In this document: piece after piece, positions 1-8,742 of the stretch
Layout: the number at the start of each line of letters is the position of its first letter
How positions within the stretch are numbered: position 1 is the first letter of the stretch
Origin: Echinicola soli
GTDB lineage: Bacteria > Bacteroidota > Bacteroidia > Cytophagales > Cyclobacteriaceae
Direction: 5' to 3'
Length of the DNA stretch: 64,000 nucleotides
Assembly (NCBI RefSeq): GCF_006575665.1
Contig: NZ_CP041253.1
Span: 3,385,001-3,449,000 of the forward strand
Program-made: the position numbers and the translations under genes
The notes under the pieces: generated by a model
The model's input: the letters and a program-made list of their open reading frames with translations, nothing else
Databases searched by the model: none
What the model was told of the DNA's origin: nothing

Positions 1-263
1 ATCAGGCTCTTTAGCGAAAATTCCATTCCGATAACGAAAAGCAATAAGATTATACCTATTTCACTGAGTACATCTACTGTAGCGGAAGCATTTACCAGTG
101 ATAATCCATAGGGACCTGCAATGGTGCCTGTGAGTAAAAAACCGATGATAGTAGGCACTTTTAGCCGTGTAAATAGCATGATTACCAAGGTCGCCAATCC
201 AAAGATGATGACAATCTCCGGTAACATGGGAATTTCTGCCGAAGCTAACAATGTCGAAATCAT
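1..263 (-). CDS. Monovalent cation:proton antiporter, CPA2/KefB type (5' part only)
   Basis: This is the N-terminal 87 codons of a gene that runs off the left edge of the window. The visible protein starts MISTLLASAE and is strongly hydrophobic. It contains LKVPTIIGFLLTGTIAGPYG followed by LLLFVIGMEFSLKSL, the first helices and the GxxLGP-like / GLE(F)-like segments of KefB/YbaL-type CPA2 exchangers. These exchange K+ or Na+ for H+ at the inner membrane. The ATG at 263 is preferred because the in-frame codons upstream give no further family sequence. Whether a C-terminal TrkA-N/TrkA-C regulatory domain follows cannot be seen. The family call is firm; ion specificity is not determined. Confidence 0.8.
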   Translation of the reverse strand, partial: MISTLLASAEIPMLPEIVIIFGLATLVIMLFTRLKVPTIIGFLLTGTIAGPYGLSLVNASATVDVLSEIGIILLLFVIGMEFSLKSL

Positions 264-345
264 ATATAAGTAATGAGGTAATTAAAAGCTTTTTTAAAAA
301 TACAATAACATTGCTGATTTCCACTTATAAAATCAAAAATTGCAT

Positions 346-840
346 TTAATAAGAAAAGCCAAGTTGTTTATAGATGAAATGCATTAACCAAGCAGGACCG
401 ATCAATAAAAATTGAATGTCCTTTAAAAATGAAGGCTTTTTTCCTTCTATTTTATGACCGTAGAACTGTAAAGCCCATGAAAAGAGAAAAATGATCAGAC
501 ACACTGCCCACAGCGGGATGGGGGCAACAATGGTGATAAAATTGGCAAGGAACAAGCAAAGGGCTGAAAACAAGAACATGCCCAAGGCCAGCGGTGGCGA
601 AAGGGAATAATAGTAAAATAACACGACCGCCAACACGATCGTCGCCCAATTGGCAAAAGCACCAATATAATCTTGTAGAAAGCTGATGGAGCCAGCGGGG
701 ATGCTGTAAATAAGCCCCACTACGCTAAAGAATATAGCAGGTACACAAAACCAATGGATCATTTTATTGGTTTGATTTTGATGGCTTACCCCATATTCTT
801 CTAATAATTGATCAATTTTTCTTATGTTAGTTTGCGCCAT
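346..840 (-). CDS. Mpo1-like (DUF962/YGL010w family) membrane protein
   Basis: A 164-residue protein with about four hydrophobic segments between residues 33 and 125. The N-terminus carries H20 and H29 in the pattern His-x(4)-Asn-x(3)-His, and a third conserved block QFYGHKIEGKKP lies near residues 125-136. This spacing is typical of the DUF962/Mpo1 family. Yeast Mpo1 is an Fe(II)-dependent dioxygenase that alpha-oxidises 2-hydroxy fatty acids, so the histidines are probably metal ligands. A role in 2-hydroxy-fatty-acid or sphingolipid turnover is an inference from the family; many Cytophagales make hydroxylated lipids. The gene stands alone between the antiporter fragment (same strand) and a divergent FAD oxidoreductase. 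Confidence 0.8.
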   Translation of the reverse strand: MAQTNIRKIDQLLEEYGVSHQNQTNKMIHWFCVPAIFFSVVGLIYSIPAGSISFLQDYIGAFANWATIVLAVVLFYYYSLSPPLALGMFLFSALCLFLANFITIVAPIPLWAVCLIIFLFSWALQFYGHKIEGKKPSFLKDIQFLLIGPAWLMHFIYKQLGFSY

Positions 841-922
841 GATCTATAAGGATATAAAACAATCTTATTCTGGATTAATAATTTAATAATTCTTCATGTA
901 AAAGGCACTAAATAAGAAAAAT

Positions 923-2047
923 ATGTTAAGCTATTGGGAGAAGAAGAACCTTATTCAATATGATTTGATAATCGTGGGATCGGGATTTGCAGGCTTGTCT
1001 ACGGCCATTCACTACAAGGAAAAATACCCAGGAAGATCAGTTTTGGTATTGGAAAGGGGCGTGTTTCCCAGTGGTGCAAGCACCAGAAATGCAGGATTTG
1101 CCTGTTTTGGGAGTCTGAGTGAGATAGCAGAGGATTTAGAGCATTTTCAGGAGGATGAGGTTTTTGAGTTGGTCACTAAGAGGAGAATGGGTATAAAAAA
1201 TATCAGGAGTGTTTTTGGTGATGAAGGGCTTGACTATACTTCATGCGGTGGTTTCGACCTTATCAGGGAGCAAGAGGCACATTATATGGAAAAAATCGAC
1301 ACCATCAATGCCTTGCTCAGTCCCGTCTTTGGGACCGATGTCTTTGAAGAAGTGGCCGATCGTAGTGCCTATGGGTTTTCGGATAGTGTCCTCCATTTGG
1401 TGAAAAATAAGTTTGAGGGCCAGCTGGATCCTGCTAAATATATCCAATGCCTGTGGAAGCGATGCCGGGAATTAAACATTCAGATCCTGACGGGTGCCGA
1501 GGTGAAAAAGCTGGATGAGGAAAATTGCAGGGCCTATGTGCATTCCTTTTACGATGAGGAAATTGCTTTTCAGAGTAGGCTCATGGCACTATGTTCCAAT
1601 GCATTTACTGACCACCTGCTGGAAGGAGAGGACGTGGATATCCGGCCAGGAAGGGGAATGATCATGGTCAGTGAACCGATAAAGGATATGGCCCTAAAGG
1701 GCACTTTTCACATGGAAAGAGGCTATGTTTATTTCAGAAATGTAGATGGACGGCTTTTGGTGGGGGGAGGCAGGAATATCTCCGAAAAGGATGAAATTAC
1801 CACCGAAAGGGGAATCAATGAAGATATAAAATCCTACCTTCAGGAAGTGACCAAAAAGGTGATTTTTCCCAAAAGAGAAATTTGTTGGAATATGGAATGG
1901 TCTGGAACCATGGCTTTTGGAGATTCCAAAAAGCCCATTATACGACGGATTACCCCGCGCGTGGCAGCAGGTGTCCGGCTTGGAGGTATGGGAGTGGCAT
2001 TAGGCTGGGAAACTGGAAAAGAGTTAGCTAGTTTACTTGGAGACTGA
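923..2047 (+). CDS. FAD-dependent oxidoreductase (DAO family)
   Basis: A 374-residue soluble flavoprotein. The ADP-binding fold is at residues 13-30 with GSGFAG at 19-24, followed by an acidic end of strand 2 (LVLERG). The segment GASTRNAGFACFG is the usual DAO-family FAD contact, and a C-terminal GxRLGGMGVALG block completes the FAD site. The family oxidises amines or amino acids, for example glycine oxidase and sarcosine oxidase; the substrate here cannot be told. No signal peptide is seen. It is a single gene with free space on both sides, so neighbours give no functional clue. Confidence 0.8.
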   Translation: MLSYWEKKNLIQYDLIIVGSGFAGLSTAIHYKEKYPGRSVLVLERGVFPSGASTRNAGFACFGSLSEIAEDLEHFQEDEVFELVTKRRMGIKNIRSVFGDEGLDYTSCGGFDLIREQEAHYMEKIDTINALLSPVFGTDVFEEVADRSAYGFSDSVLHLVKNKFEGQLDPAKYIQCLWKRCRELNIQILTGAEVKKLDEENCRAYVHSFYDEEIAFQSRLMALCSNAFTDHLLEGEDVDIRPGRGMIMVSEPIKDMALKGTFHMERGYVYFRNVDGRLLVGGGRNISEKDEITTERGINEDIKSYLQEVTKKVIFPKREICWNMEWSGTMAFGDSKKPIIRRITPRVAAGVRLGGMGVALGWETGKELASLLGD

Positions 2048-2321
2048 ATAAATGATAATTTTTGCTAATTTTAGGATTCCTAAGAAAAAGGTTGGGTTAA
2101 ACAGGGACCAAATTTCCTGAAAAACCATCCTTTTCCTAAAGTATGGGGATGAATCATTAGGCTTCCGCTAGGTTTGTCTCGCTTTGGTCGTGTAGGAAGC
2201 TTGGGAAAGGAAGCCAGGTTGAAATCAAGCGCAATAACCAGTATGGGAGATTTTCGGAAGCGTTTTATCCCATTATGATTTGGCTACTTAAAGTCATAAA
2301 TTTTATAGTAAATTCACATCA
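2048..2321. other. Intergenic region before nhaC
   Basis: 274 bases without a supported gene. A weak imperfect inverted repeat lies near 2079-2140 (an AAAAAGGTTGGG-like arm against CCATCCTTTTCC) and could terminate the FAD gene transcript. No TAnnTTTG box is visible close to the nhaC start, so the nhaC promoter is not assigned. Confidence 0.4.
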
Positions 2322-3803
2322 ATGACAAAACCTCATCAAAAAGCAAGCCTGGGAGAGGCGATGATTCCCATACTATTTCTTATTATTTTATTGGTTATTA
2401 ATATCCGGATATTCGGAACGGATAGCTTGTCCGGTTCAAATCAGATGGTATTGATTCTTTCTTCCTGTGTAGCTTCATTGATTGCCATCTTTAGGCTAAA
2501 GATTAGTTGGGATACCCTTCAGAAAGGAATAGTAAACAGCATTGGAGCTGCGATGCCTTCCATTCTGATTTTGTTATTGATTGGAGCATTGGCCGGGACA
2601 TGGTTGTTGAGCGGAATTGTTCCGGCAATGATTTATTACGGGTTAAAGGTTCTCAGTCCAGGGATATTCTTGTTGGCGGCCTGTGTGGTAAGTGCAATCG
2701 TTTCTATCGCCACAGGGAGTAGCTGGACCACTGTGGCTACCGTTGGAGTAGCGTTGTTGGGGATTGGAAGAGCCTTGGGGTTTGAGGAAGGGGTGATTGC
2801 AGGGGCGATTATCTCAGGAGCTTATTTTGGCGATAAAATGTCCCCACTTTCAGATACTACTAATCTGGCTCCTGCCATGGCAGGAACAGACCTGTTTACT
2901 CATATTCGGCACATGACAAAAACGACAGTCCCTTCTATTTTGATAGCATTGATCATTTTTGGGATTCTTGGTTTTACGATAGATGTAAGCGGTTCAGTGG
3001 AGCAGGTAAAGGGAATTTCAGAGGTGATCTCAGCCAAGTTTAACATCACTGGCTGGTTGTTTGTTGTACCGGTATTGGTGTTGGGCATGATCATTAAGAA
3101 AGTACCAGCAGTACCAGCCTTGCTTGCAGGAGCTTTGCTAGGAGGAGTGTTTGCAGTGATTTTCCAGCCACAGATCATTGAGGGCATTGCAGGTGAACCA
3201 AGTGCCAGCTATACGTATCAGTCGTTTAAGGCAGTGATGATGTCGCTTTATGGTGATATTAGCGTAACCACTTCCAATGAAATGGTAAACGAATTGTTAT
3301 CCACAGGTGGCATGGCGGGAATGTTATTTACCATTTGGCTGATCATTACGGCCATGATCTTCGGTGGTGTAATGGAAGAAAGTGGGATGCTACTGGTAAT
3401 CGCTGAGGCTGTCATCAGGAAAGTGCATTCCTTGGGTTCATTGATCGCATCTACCGCTGCGACTTGTGTTTTCTTTAACCTCACCACCTCAGACCAATAC
3501 TTGGCAATCCTGGTTCCTGGGAGAATGTATGCAGATATTTATAAAAAGAGAGGCTTAAAAGGCGAGAACCTCAGCAGGACGCTGGAGGATAGTGCTACGG
3601 TGACTTCTGTGCTGGTGCCGTGGAATACATGTGGAGCCACGCAAGCTTCCGTGCTTGGAGTGGCCACCATGACTTATGCCCCTTATTGTTTTTTTAACAT
3701 CATCAGTCCATTTATGACTGTTTTGTATGGATACCTTAAGCTTGGTATCAATTATTATTCTGAAGAAGAAATGAGAGAAATCCAAAAAGAACTGGCCGTA
3801 TGA
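2322..3803 (+). CDS. nhaC: Na+/H+ antiporter NhaC family
   Basis: A 493-residue, very hydrophobic protein with about 11-13 predicted membrane segments. The central block SIATGSSWTTVATVG followed by GAIISGAYFGDKMSPLSDTT is the hallmark of NhaC/CitMHS-type antiporters and carries the conserved GDKMSPLSDTTN loop. A second diagnostic block, NLTTSDQYLAILVPGRM, lies near residue 390, and SVLVPWNTCGA near residue 430. It should export Na+ in exchange for H+ at the inner membrane, sensible for a marine or saline Bacteroidota. Its stop overlaps the start of the next gene by four bases (ATGA), so the two are probably translationally coupled. Confidence 0.9.
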   Translation: MTKPHQKASLGEAMIPILFLIILLVINIRIFGTDSLSGSNQMVLILSSCVASLIAIFRLKISWDTLQKGIVNSIGAAMPSILILLLIGALAGTWLLSGIVPAMIYYGLKVLSPGIFLLAACVVSAIVSIATGSSWTTVATVGVALLGIGRALGFEEGVIAGAIISGAYFGDKMSPLSDTTNLAPAMAGTDLFTHIRHMTKTTVPSILIALIIFGILGFTIDVSGSVEQVKGISEVISAKFNITGWLFVVPVLVLGMIIKKVPAVPALLAGALLGGVFAVIFQPQIIEGIAGEPSASYTYQSFKAVMMSLYGDISVTTSNEMVNELLSTGGMAGMLFTIWLIITAMIFGGVMEESGMLLVIAEAVIRKVHSLGSLIASTAATCVFFNLTTSDQYLAILVPGRMYADIYKKRGLKGENLSRTLEDSATVTSVLVPWNTCGATQASVLGVATMTYAPYCFFNIISPFMTVLYGYLKLGINYYSEEEMREIQKELAV

Positions 3804-4411
3804 TTCCTTATAAAATAAGTAAAGACGAGGTGAACGAGCTCCCATTGGGGCACTTTGAGGGAGATATCGTATTGATTGAAGATGAGAAATTGGTTCCTGA
3901 AGCAGTATCAGAGCTGAAGAAATATTCAAAAATTGGCTTTGACACCGAGACACGGCCTTCTTTTAAGAAAGGAGTGCACTACGATGTTTCGCTTTTGCAG
4001 CTTTCTACCCCGGAAAAGGCCTTTTTGTTTCGGCTGAACCATGTGGGGTTTCCATCGTCCGTCAGGAGTCTTTTAGAAGATCCCAATCGAGTGAAAATCG
4101 GTGCCGCCGTGCGCGATGATATCAAGGCACTTAAAAAGTTGGAACCTTCTTTTCGCCAGGCAAGCTTCTTTGACTTGAATGAAGAGCTGAAGAAGGTGGG
4201 TTTTCATAATGTGGGTGTGCGCAATCTCAGTGCGATGGTGCTTAACATACGGATTTCGAAGTCCGAACAGGTGTCCAATTGGGAAGCAGAAGAGCTGACT
4301 CCAAAGCAGCAGCTTTATGCGGCCACGGATGCGTGGGCTTGCCTGGAAGTTTTTAATGAACTTTACAGAAAAGGATACCTGGATCAGCTTTTTTCTAGTC
4401 AATCTTCTTGA
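3800..4411 (+). CDS. 3'-5' exonuclease, DEDDy (RNase D/WRN-like) family
   Basis: 203 residues. The acidic motifs of DEDDy exonucleases are visible: D48 and E50 in GFDTETRP, D106/D107 in GAAVRDDIKALKKL, and Y173 with D177 in YAATDAWACLEVF. These bind the two catalytic metal ions. The protein is a stand-alone exonuclease domain, without the HRDC domain of RNase D or the helicase of WRN. It is coupled to nhaC by an ATGA overlap, which says little about function. Its last 17 bases overlap the 3' end of yigZ on the other strand. DNA versus RNA preference cannot be told. Confidence 0.85.
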   Translation: MIPYKISKDEVNELPLGHFEGDIVLIEDEKLVPEAVSELKKYSKIGFDTETRPSFKKGVHYDVSLLQLSTPEKAFLFRLNHVGFPSSVRSLLEDPNRVKIGAAVRDDIKALKKLEPSFRQASFFDLNEELKKVGFHNVGVRNLSAMVLNIRISKSEQVSNWEAEELTPKQQLYAATDAWACLEVFNELYRKGYLDQLFSSQSS

Positions 4412-4997
4412 AAGAGGAAATATCCTCAAGCCGGGCAGTAACCTCTTCCCAAAGCTTCTCCCGTATTCTTAGCGTCATGCTGCATGTGTTATCAAAATCC
4501 TGCTTGATGATTTCAAGATCATAATCCTTTATCAGCCGCATGACATCGTTCATGTCGAGGTAATCAAAACGAAAACGGATCTTTTTGGTGACCACTGCGG
4601 TGATGATTTCGTTCGAAGCGATGGCTTCTGCTGCTGCGGTTTTATAGGCGGTAATGAGTCCTCCGACACCAAGTTTGGTTCCTCCGAAATAACGAATGAC
4701 GACGATCAGGACATCACTGATCTCGTGTGAGCGTATCTGTCCGAGGATCGGGTCTCCAGCGGAGTGGTTGGGCTCCCCATCGTCGTTTGCGCGGAAAAGG
4801 GATTGGTCACGTCCGAGCATATAGGCATAACAGTGGTGCCGGGCATCATAGTACTTTTTCTTTAAGGCTTCCAATCTTTCCTTGATTTCATCCTCATCCT
4901 GAACAGGATAAGCAAAAGCCAAAAACTTACTTCCTTTTTCTTTATATAGGCCCTCCGAACTGTCTTTTAAGGTCAAAAAGGTATCTTCCATTTCCAT
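4395..4997 (-). CDS. yigZ: YigZ/IMPACT family protein
   Basis: 200 residues, the full length of the bacterial IMPACT/YigZ family. Diagnostic segments are ARHHCYAYMLG, FRANDDGEPNHSAGDPIL and VVIRYFGGTKLGVGGLITAY. The N-terminal domain has the UPF0029 fold; the C-terminal domain (from about residue 135) is the DUF1949 ferredoxin-like domain. Eukaryotic IMPACT inhibits Gcn2 activation; the bacterial role is unsettled and may involve ribosome or nucleic acid binding. An ATG at 4991 is an alternative start. A good Bacteroidota promoter lies upstream (5028-5059). The 3' end overlaps the convergent exonuclease gene by 17 bases, leaving no room for a separate terminator. Confidence 0.9.
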   Translation of the reverse strand: MEMEDTFLTLKDSSEGLYKEKGSKFLAFAYPVQDEDEIKERLEALKKKYYDARHHCYAYMLGRDQSLFRANDDGEPNHSAGDPILGQIRSHEISDVLIVVIRYFGGTKLGVGGLITAYKTAAAEAIASNEIITAVVTKKIRFRFDYLDMNDVMRLIKDYDLEIIKQDFDNTCSMTLRIREKLWEEVTARLEDISSFKKID

Positions 4998-5027
4998 TGT
5001 TGTTAAATGCTACGCCTAAGATGCTGC

Positions 5028-5059
5028 CAAAAGTAAAAGCTGCATGGTGGAAAGGCAAA
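5028..5059 (-). promoter_or_regulatory. Bacteroidota-type promoter for yigZ
   Basis: Read on the minus strand: TTTG at 5059-5056, a 20-base spacer, then TACTTTTG at 5035-5028. This matches the TTTG-N19/20-TAnnTTTG consensus of the Bacteroidota primary sigma factor. The predicted transcription start is near 5023, giving a leader of about 26 bases before the ATG at 4997. Confidence 0.65.
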
Positions 5060-5203
5060 GATGAGGAGATATTTTAGTCTGTAATGTTAAGTTTAGGCTA
5101 TTATTTGTTTAATTCTTGGAGCTAACCCACGTAGTGCAATAGGTTTTTGATTAAATTAGCTCTTGCAGTGAGTTAAAGTACACCAACCCATAATCTGTCA
5201 CCC

Positions 5204-5611
5204 ATGACCAAACCCTATCTTTTTCATCTTGGAGAGAAGAAAAATTCAACCGGGAAATTAAATTTTTGGGAGGGAAGCCAGCTGCCATTTGAAGTGAAAA
5301 GGGCTTTTTGGATAACGGAGGTTCCTGCGGGAGGAGTCAGGGGAGTTCATGCTCACAAGCTGGACAATCAGATCACAGTTTGTCTTCAGGGAAGTGTGAA
5401 AATTGCCCTGGAAGACTTGAGCAATAACCGATATGAATTTATCCTTCAGGATTCCAAAGAAGCACTTTATTTACCGCGGTTGGTTTGGTCCACGTTTACT
5501 TTTACGGCAAACAGTGTGCTTTTGGTGCTGTCGGAAAGTGATTTTGACGAAGCTGATTATATAAGAAATAAAGAGGAATTTGATAAGCTTAAAGATGGAC
5601 ATCACGAATAA
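5204..5611 (+). CDS. FdtA/QdtA-like sugar 3,4-ketoisomerase (cupin)
   Basis: 135 residues forming a single cupin domain. It matches the FdtA/WxcM-C family: RAFWITEVPAGGVRGVHAHK carries the two histidines H49 and H51 that act in dTDP-6-deoxy-hex-4-ulose isomerisation, and PRLVWSTFTF is the family's C-terminal strand. Known members convert dTDP-4-keto-6-deoxyglucose to the 3-keto isomer on the way to N-acetylated 3-amino-3,6-dideoxyhexoses (Fuc3NAc, Qui3NAc). The next gene starts inside its 3' end, so the two are one unit. The aminotransferase usually paired with FdtA is not in this window, so the end product is open. Confidence 0.8.
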   Translation: MTKPYLFHLGEKKNSTGKLNFWEGSQLPFEVKRAFWITEVPAGGVRGVHAHKLDNQITVCLQGSVKIALEDLSNNRYEFILQDSKEALYLPRLVWSTFTFTANSVLLVLSESDFDEADYIRNKEEFDKLKDGHHE

Positions 5612-6509
5612 TTATGATTTCGTATTACAGGAAAACCCCCAGCCAGATCACCCTTATTTTTTGCATGACTATTTGGTAGGAGAAGGCGAACGGTATTTTT
5701 GCGCCAAGTTGCTGAAAAAGCAGAAAGTAAGGGCATTGATCTTTGTCGTTCTGAAAGCTGATGGTAGAGCAATTTCCCTAAACAATGCCCCATTTGGTGG
5801 TCTCTGGGCGGAGAAGAAGATTTCCTCTGATAGTCTCCAATACCTGGTTTCCGAACTCCTCCAAGCACTAAAGGGGCTTGGGGCTGATCATTTTCGTGTC
5901 GTCCAGCCACCCAGTACCTATGATGAAAATAATCCGTTGGTCCATTATGTTTTAAAGAGCCAGGGGTTTCAGCTTGAAGGGATTTTATTGCACCATTTTT
6001 TGGAGGACAGGAAGTTTATAAAAGGATTTATCCATGCGAAGATTTCCAAACACAAAAAAAAGGTCAAAAAGCTTCAGTGCACGGTAGAGGCAAGCAGTAT
6101 CAAGACGTTTAATTTTTTAAAGGACATTAAGCGGTGGCGTTCACAAAGGGGGCATGAATACAATGTCCAGGAAGAAAACCTCATCCAGCAAGTCAGCGCT
6201 TATCCAGACCGCTATTTCCTGGTGTCACTCTATCAGAATGAACAAGCCGCGGCCCATGCCCTATGCGTCAAATTGACTCCAAATAGCCTGTATTATTACC
6301 TGCCAGCGATCAATCCTTCCTTGCAGCAGGCATATACCGGGGAGGGATTGCTTTTTGAAGTGATTCGTCTGGGGGAATCCTTGGGCGTGGATTTTATTGA
6401 TTTGGGCTCTTCAGACCTCGATGGCCAGCCCAACCATAATCTTATTCGCTACAAAATGAAAAATGCAAATAACGCTGGTAATAAGTTCATTTGGAACCTA
6501 AAGCTATAG
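5595..6509 (+). CDS. GNAT/FemAB-like acyltransferase
   Basis: About 304 residues. I start it at the ATG at 5595 (MDITNNYDFV); an upstream TTG at 5580 is less likely. It overlaps the FdtA-like gene by 17 bases and ends one base before the GT2 gene, so the three are co-transcribed. The sequence looks like the two-lobed GNAT fold of FemAB-like proteins: an N-terminal lobe with a FGGLW segment, a basic linker HKKKVKKL, and a C-terminal lobe with AHALCVK, YYYLPAINPS and FIDLGSSD. FemAB relatives transfer amino acids or acyl groups to cell-wall or surface glycan precursors. In this setting it may acylate the amino sugar made with the FdtA-like enzyme; that is inference. Confidence 0.6.
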   Translation: MDITNNYDFVLQENPQPDHPYFLHDYLVGEGERYFCAKLLKKQKVRALIFVVLKADGRAISLNNAPFGGLWAEKKISSDSLQYLVSELLQALKGLGADHFRVVQPPSTYDENNPLVHYVLKSQGFQLEGILLHHFLEDRKFIKGFIHAKISKHKKKVKKLQCTVEASSIKTFNFLKDIKRWRSQRGHEYNVQEENLIQQVSAYPDRYFLVSLYQNEQAAAHALCVKLTPNSLYYYLPAINPSLQQAYTGEGLLFEVIRLGESLGVDFIDLGSSDLDGQPNHNLIRYKMKNANNAGNKFIWNLKL

Positions 6510-6510
6510 A

Positions 6511-7464
6511 ATGGATTATCCTCTGGTCAGTGTAATTGTCATTTGCCATAATCATAGCGATTATATTTTTGAAGCGCTCAATAGCGTTTTGGGGCAGGAA
6601 TATCCATCGGTGCAAATCATTATAGTGGATAATGGAAGCCAGGATGAAAGTGTAGAAAAAATCAAAACCTGGCTATGGATGAACGATAAGGAACGATCGG
6701 TAAGGACGTTTCTCTATGAAAATCCCATTAATTACTGTGAGGCATTTAATGAGGCATTGGCATCAGCACTAGGTGATTATGTCATCGATCTATCGGGAGA
6801 TGATGTGTTGAGGCCATTGCATATAAAAAAGTCGGTCAAGGAGCTTAAGGGGCATCCAGAGGCGGGGCTTTGCTCCAGCAATGCCAATCTGGTAAGCGAG
6901 GATGGATTGCAAATTGATACTTTTTTTCCTATAGACCAGCAAGGGAAAACCATGGGGTGGGTACCCCGTGGAGATGTATATGAGCAGGTGATCATGCGGT
7001 ATTGTATCTGTACTCCGACGATCGTTTTTGATACACTTAAGTTGAAAAGGATCGGAGGATATAACGAAGAGTTGGTTTATGAGGATTTTGACATTATTAC
7101 ACGGCTTGCCCGAAAATATCCCTTTGCGTTTAGCGATCATCTAGGCACTGACAAACGGATACATGGGAGTTCCTTCTCACGCCAACAGTACCAGACCAAG
7201 TCATCTGCCATGCTTGAATCTACCGTGAAGGTCTGTCAAAATATAGCGATAATGAACAAGACTTCCTTGGAGCGAAAGGCGCTGATCTTTAGGTGTATGC
7301 ACGAAGCGAAACATGCCTTGGGATCTGCCAATTTTGAATCCGCCGATAAATTGATCCATCTAGCAGAACGCCTTGGCGCCACCGGATTGGCTATTAAGTT
7401 TTTTAGGCTTTGGCATGAAATGAAGGTGGATGTTTCCTTTTTTTATGAGAAATTGAGAAAATGA
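6511..7464 (+). CDS. Glycosyltransferase family 2
   Basis: 317 residues. The N-terminal GT-A fold begins PLVSVIVICHNHSDYIFEAL, with IIIVDNGSQDES carrying the nucleotide-binding acidic residue and DLSGDDVLRPLH standing where the DxD metal site is expected. YNEELVYEDFDIITRLARKY matches the acceptor/catalytic (ED) region of GT2 enzymes. There are no membrane segments, so it is probably a cytoplasmic or peripheral enzyme adding a sugar to a lipid-linked or surface glycan. It is third in a compact cassette with the FdtA-like and FemAB-like genes. Its stop lies 3 bases from the stop of the convergent M16 gene. Confidence 0.88.
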   Translation: MDYPLVSVIVICHNHSDYIFEALNSVLGQEYPSVQIIIVDNGSQDESVEKIKTWLWMNDKERSVRTFLYENPINYCEAFNEALASALGDYVIDLSGDDVLRPLHIKKSVKELKGHPEAGLCSSNANLVSEDGLQIDTFFPIDQQGKTMGWVPRGDVYEQVIMRYCICTPTIVFDTLKLKRIGGYNEELVYEDFDIITRLARKYPFAFSDHLGTDKRIHGSSFSRQQYQTKSSAMLESTVKVCQNIAIMNKTSLERKALIFRCMHEAKHALGSANFESADKLIHLAERLGATGLAIKFFRLWHEMKVDVSFFYEKLRK

Positions 7465-7467
7465 AGA

Positions 7468-8742
7468 TTATCCAACCACCACTTCGATGATATTACCGGT
7501 GTCAAAGTATTTTTTTCCCGATTCCATGACCTGTTCAGGCGTGAAATTCTTGAAAAACTGGAGTTGTTCCTCATAGAAATCGTAATCTAGTCCAGCATAA
7601 TGGATGGCCTTAAACCTGTTGATCAGATCAAAGACGTTACTGAAACTGGACAGGAAATGCCCTGCCATAAAGTTTCGGACGATTTCCAGCTCTTCTGGGC
7701 AGACAGGAATGGTTTTCAATTTTTCTATTTCTGAATAGACTTCATTGATTACCTCATCGGCATAGCCTTTCTGGACATCAGCCATGACTACCCAGTAGTC
7801 AGATTTTTCGAGGCTTCCGATCGAGCTGTAAATGCCGTAGGTATAGCCTTTGTCTTCCCGAATGTTTTTGATTAGTCTACTGCCAAAGTAACCTCCCAGA
7901 ATGGTGTTGAAAACGGTCAGTGCATGATAGTCTGGGTGGGTTTTGGGAATAAGGTGCTGACCAAGACGGAGACTGGATTGTACAGCTTTGTCCTTTACTT
8001 CGGTAAGCCGCTTTTCTGGCCAGATGATAAACTCATCAGGTTTCCTTTGGCTTCTATGGATAGTGAGGTCTTCGAAAGCCTCCATGATGCGGGTAATTTC
8101 CAAGTCGTTTAGGTTGCCGATGACGAATAGTTCAGGGCTGATCAGAAATTTTTCTTGGTAATAATCGGCCAATTTTTCCTTGGTTACCGCATTTACATGA
8201 CGCTCTTCAGAGATAAAGCCAAAAGGGTGCGTGGTCCCAAAGAGAACTTTTCGATAAAGCTGGTTGGCCCGGGCACCATTTTGCTCTTGCTGCATGGTGA
8301 TGGTCAGGGCTTTTTGGGACTTTCGCTTTTCCAGCTCTTTTTCCGGAAAAACAGCTTCAGTCAGGAGTGATCTGAATACTGGCAGGACACTGAGAAAGTG
8401 TTTTTTGGTGGTCAATAACGACACCCCCTGCTGCTCAAAGGTAGAAATTGTGTCCACTTCCGATGCATAGTGATCGAAGAAATTATCCAATTCAGGTGAG
8501 CTCATGGATTTGGTTCCTTCCAAGAGCATATTCAAGGTAAAGAAAGGCACTAGCCCATCTTCTTCTGGTAGCAATTGTTTATTGGATTCCGTGATGATTT
8601 CCACCTTGATCGCATCGATCTCTGGCGTAGGAATAAAATACAAAGGGACTCCGTTTTTTAGAGTCCGCTTTATAGGTTTGGTCAATTCTATCGATTCCGG
8701 AATTTTAAAATCCGGTGCTTTCGAGCGATCCAGTACTGTCAT
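7468..8742 (-). CDS. M16 family peptidase-like protein lacking the zinc motif
   Basis: 424 residues, the size of a single M16B subunit. The C-terminal half is clearly M16: LGGYFGSRLIKNIREDKGYT, the R/Y substrate-binding segment. The inverted zinc motif HxxEH expected just before the GT at residues 76-77 is replaced: F67, L70 and N71 stand where His, Glu and His belong. It therefore resembles the non-catalytic subunit of paired M16 proteases, which helps substrate binding but does not cut. The catalytic partner is not next to it. It is the last gene of the pssA-porU-porV operon; its ATG overlaps the porV stop by one base (TAATG). No signal peptide is seen. Confidence 0.82.
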   Translation of the reverse strand: MTVLDRSKAPDFKIPESIELTKPIKRTLKNGVPLYFIPTPEIDAIKVEIITESNKQLLPEEDGLVPFFTLNMLLEGTKSMSSPELDNFFDHYASEVDTISTFEQQGVSLLTTKKHFLSVLPVFRSLLTEAVFPEKELEKRKSQKALTITMQQEQNGARANQLYRKVLFGTTHPFGFISEERHVNAVTKEKLADYYQEKFLISPELFVIGNLNDLEITRIMEAFEDLTIHRSQRKPDEFIIWPEKRLTEVKDKAVQSSLRLGQHLIPKTHPDYHALTVFNTILGGYFGSRLIKNIREDKGYTYGIYSSIGSLEKSDYWVVMADVQKGYADEVINEVYSEIEKLKTIPVCPEELEIVRNFMAGHFLSSFSNVFDLINRFKAIHYAGLDYDFYEEQLQFFKNFTPEQVMESGKKYFDTGNIIEVVVG

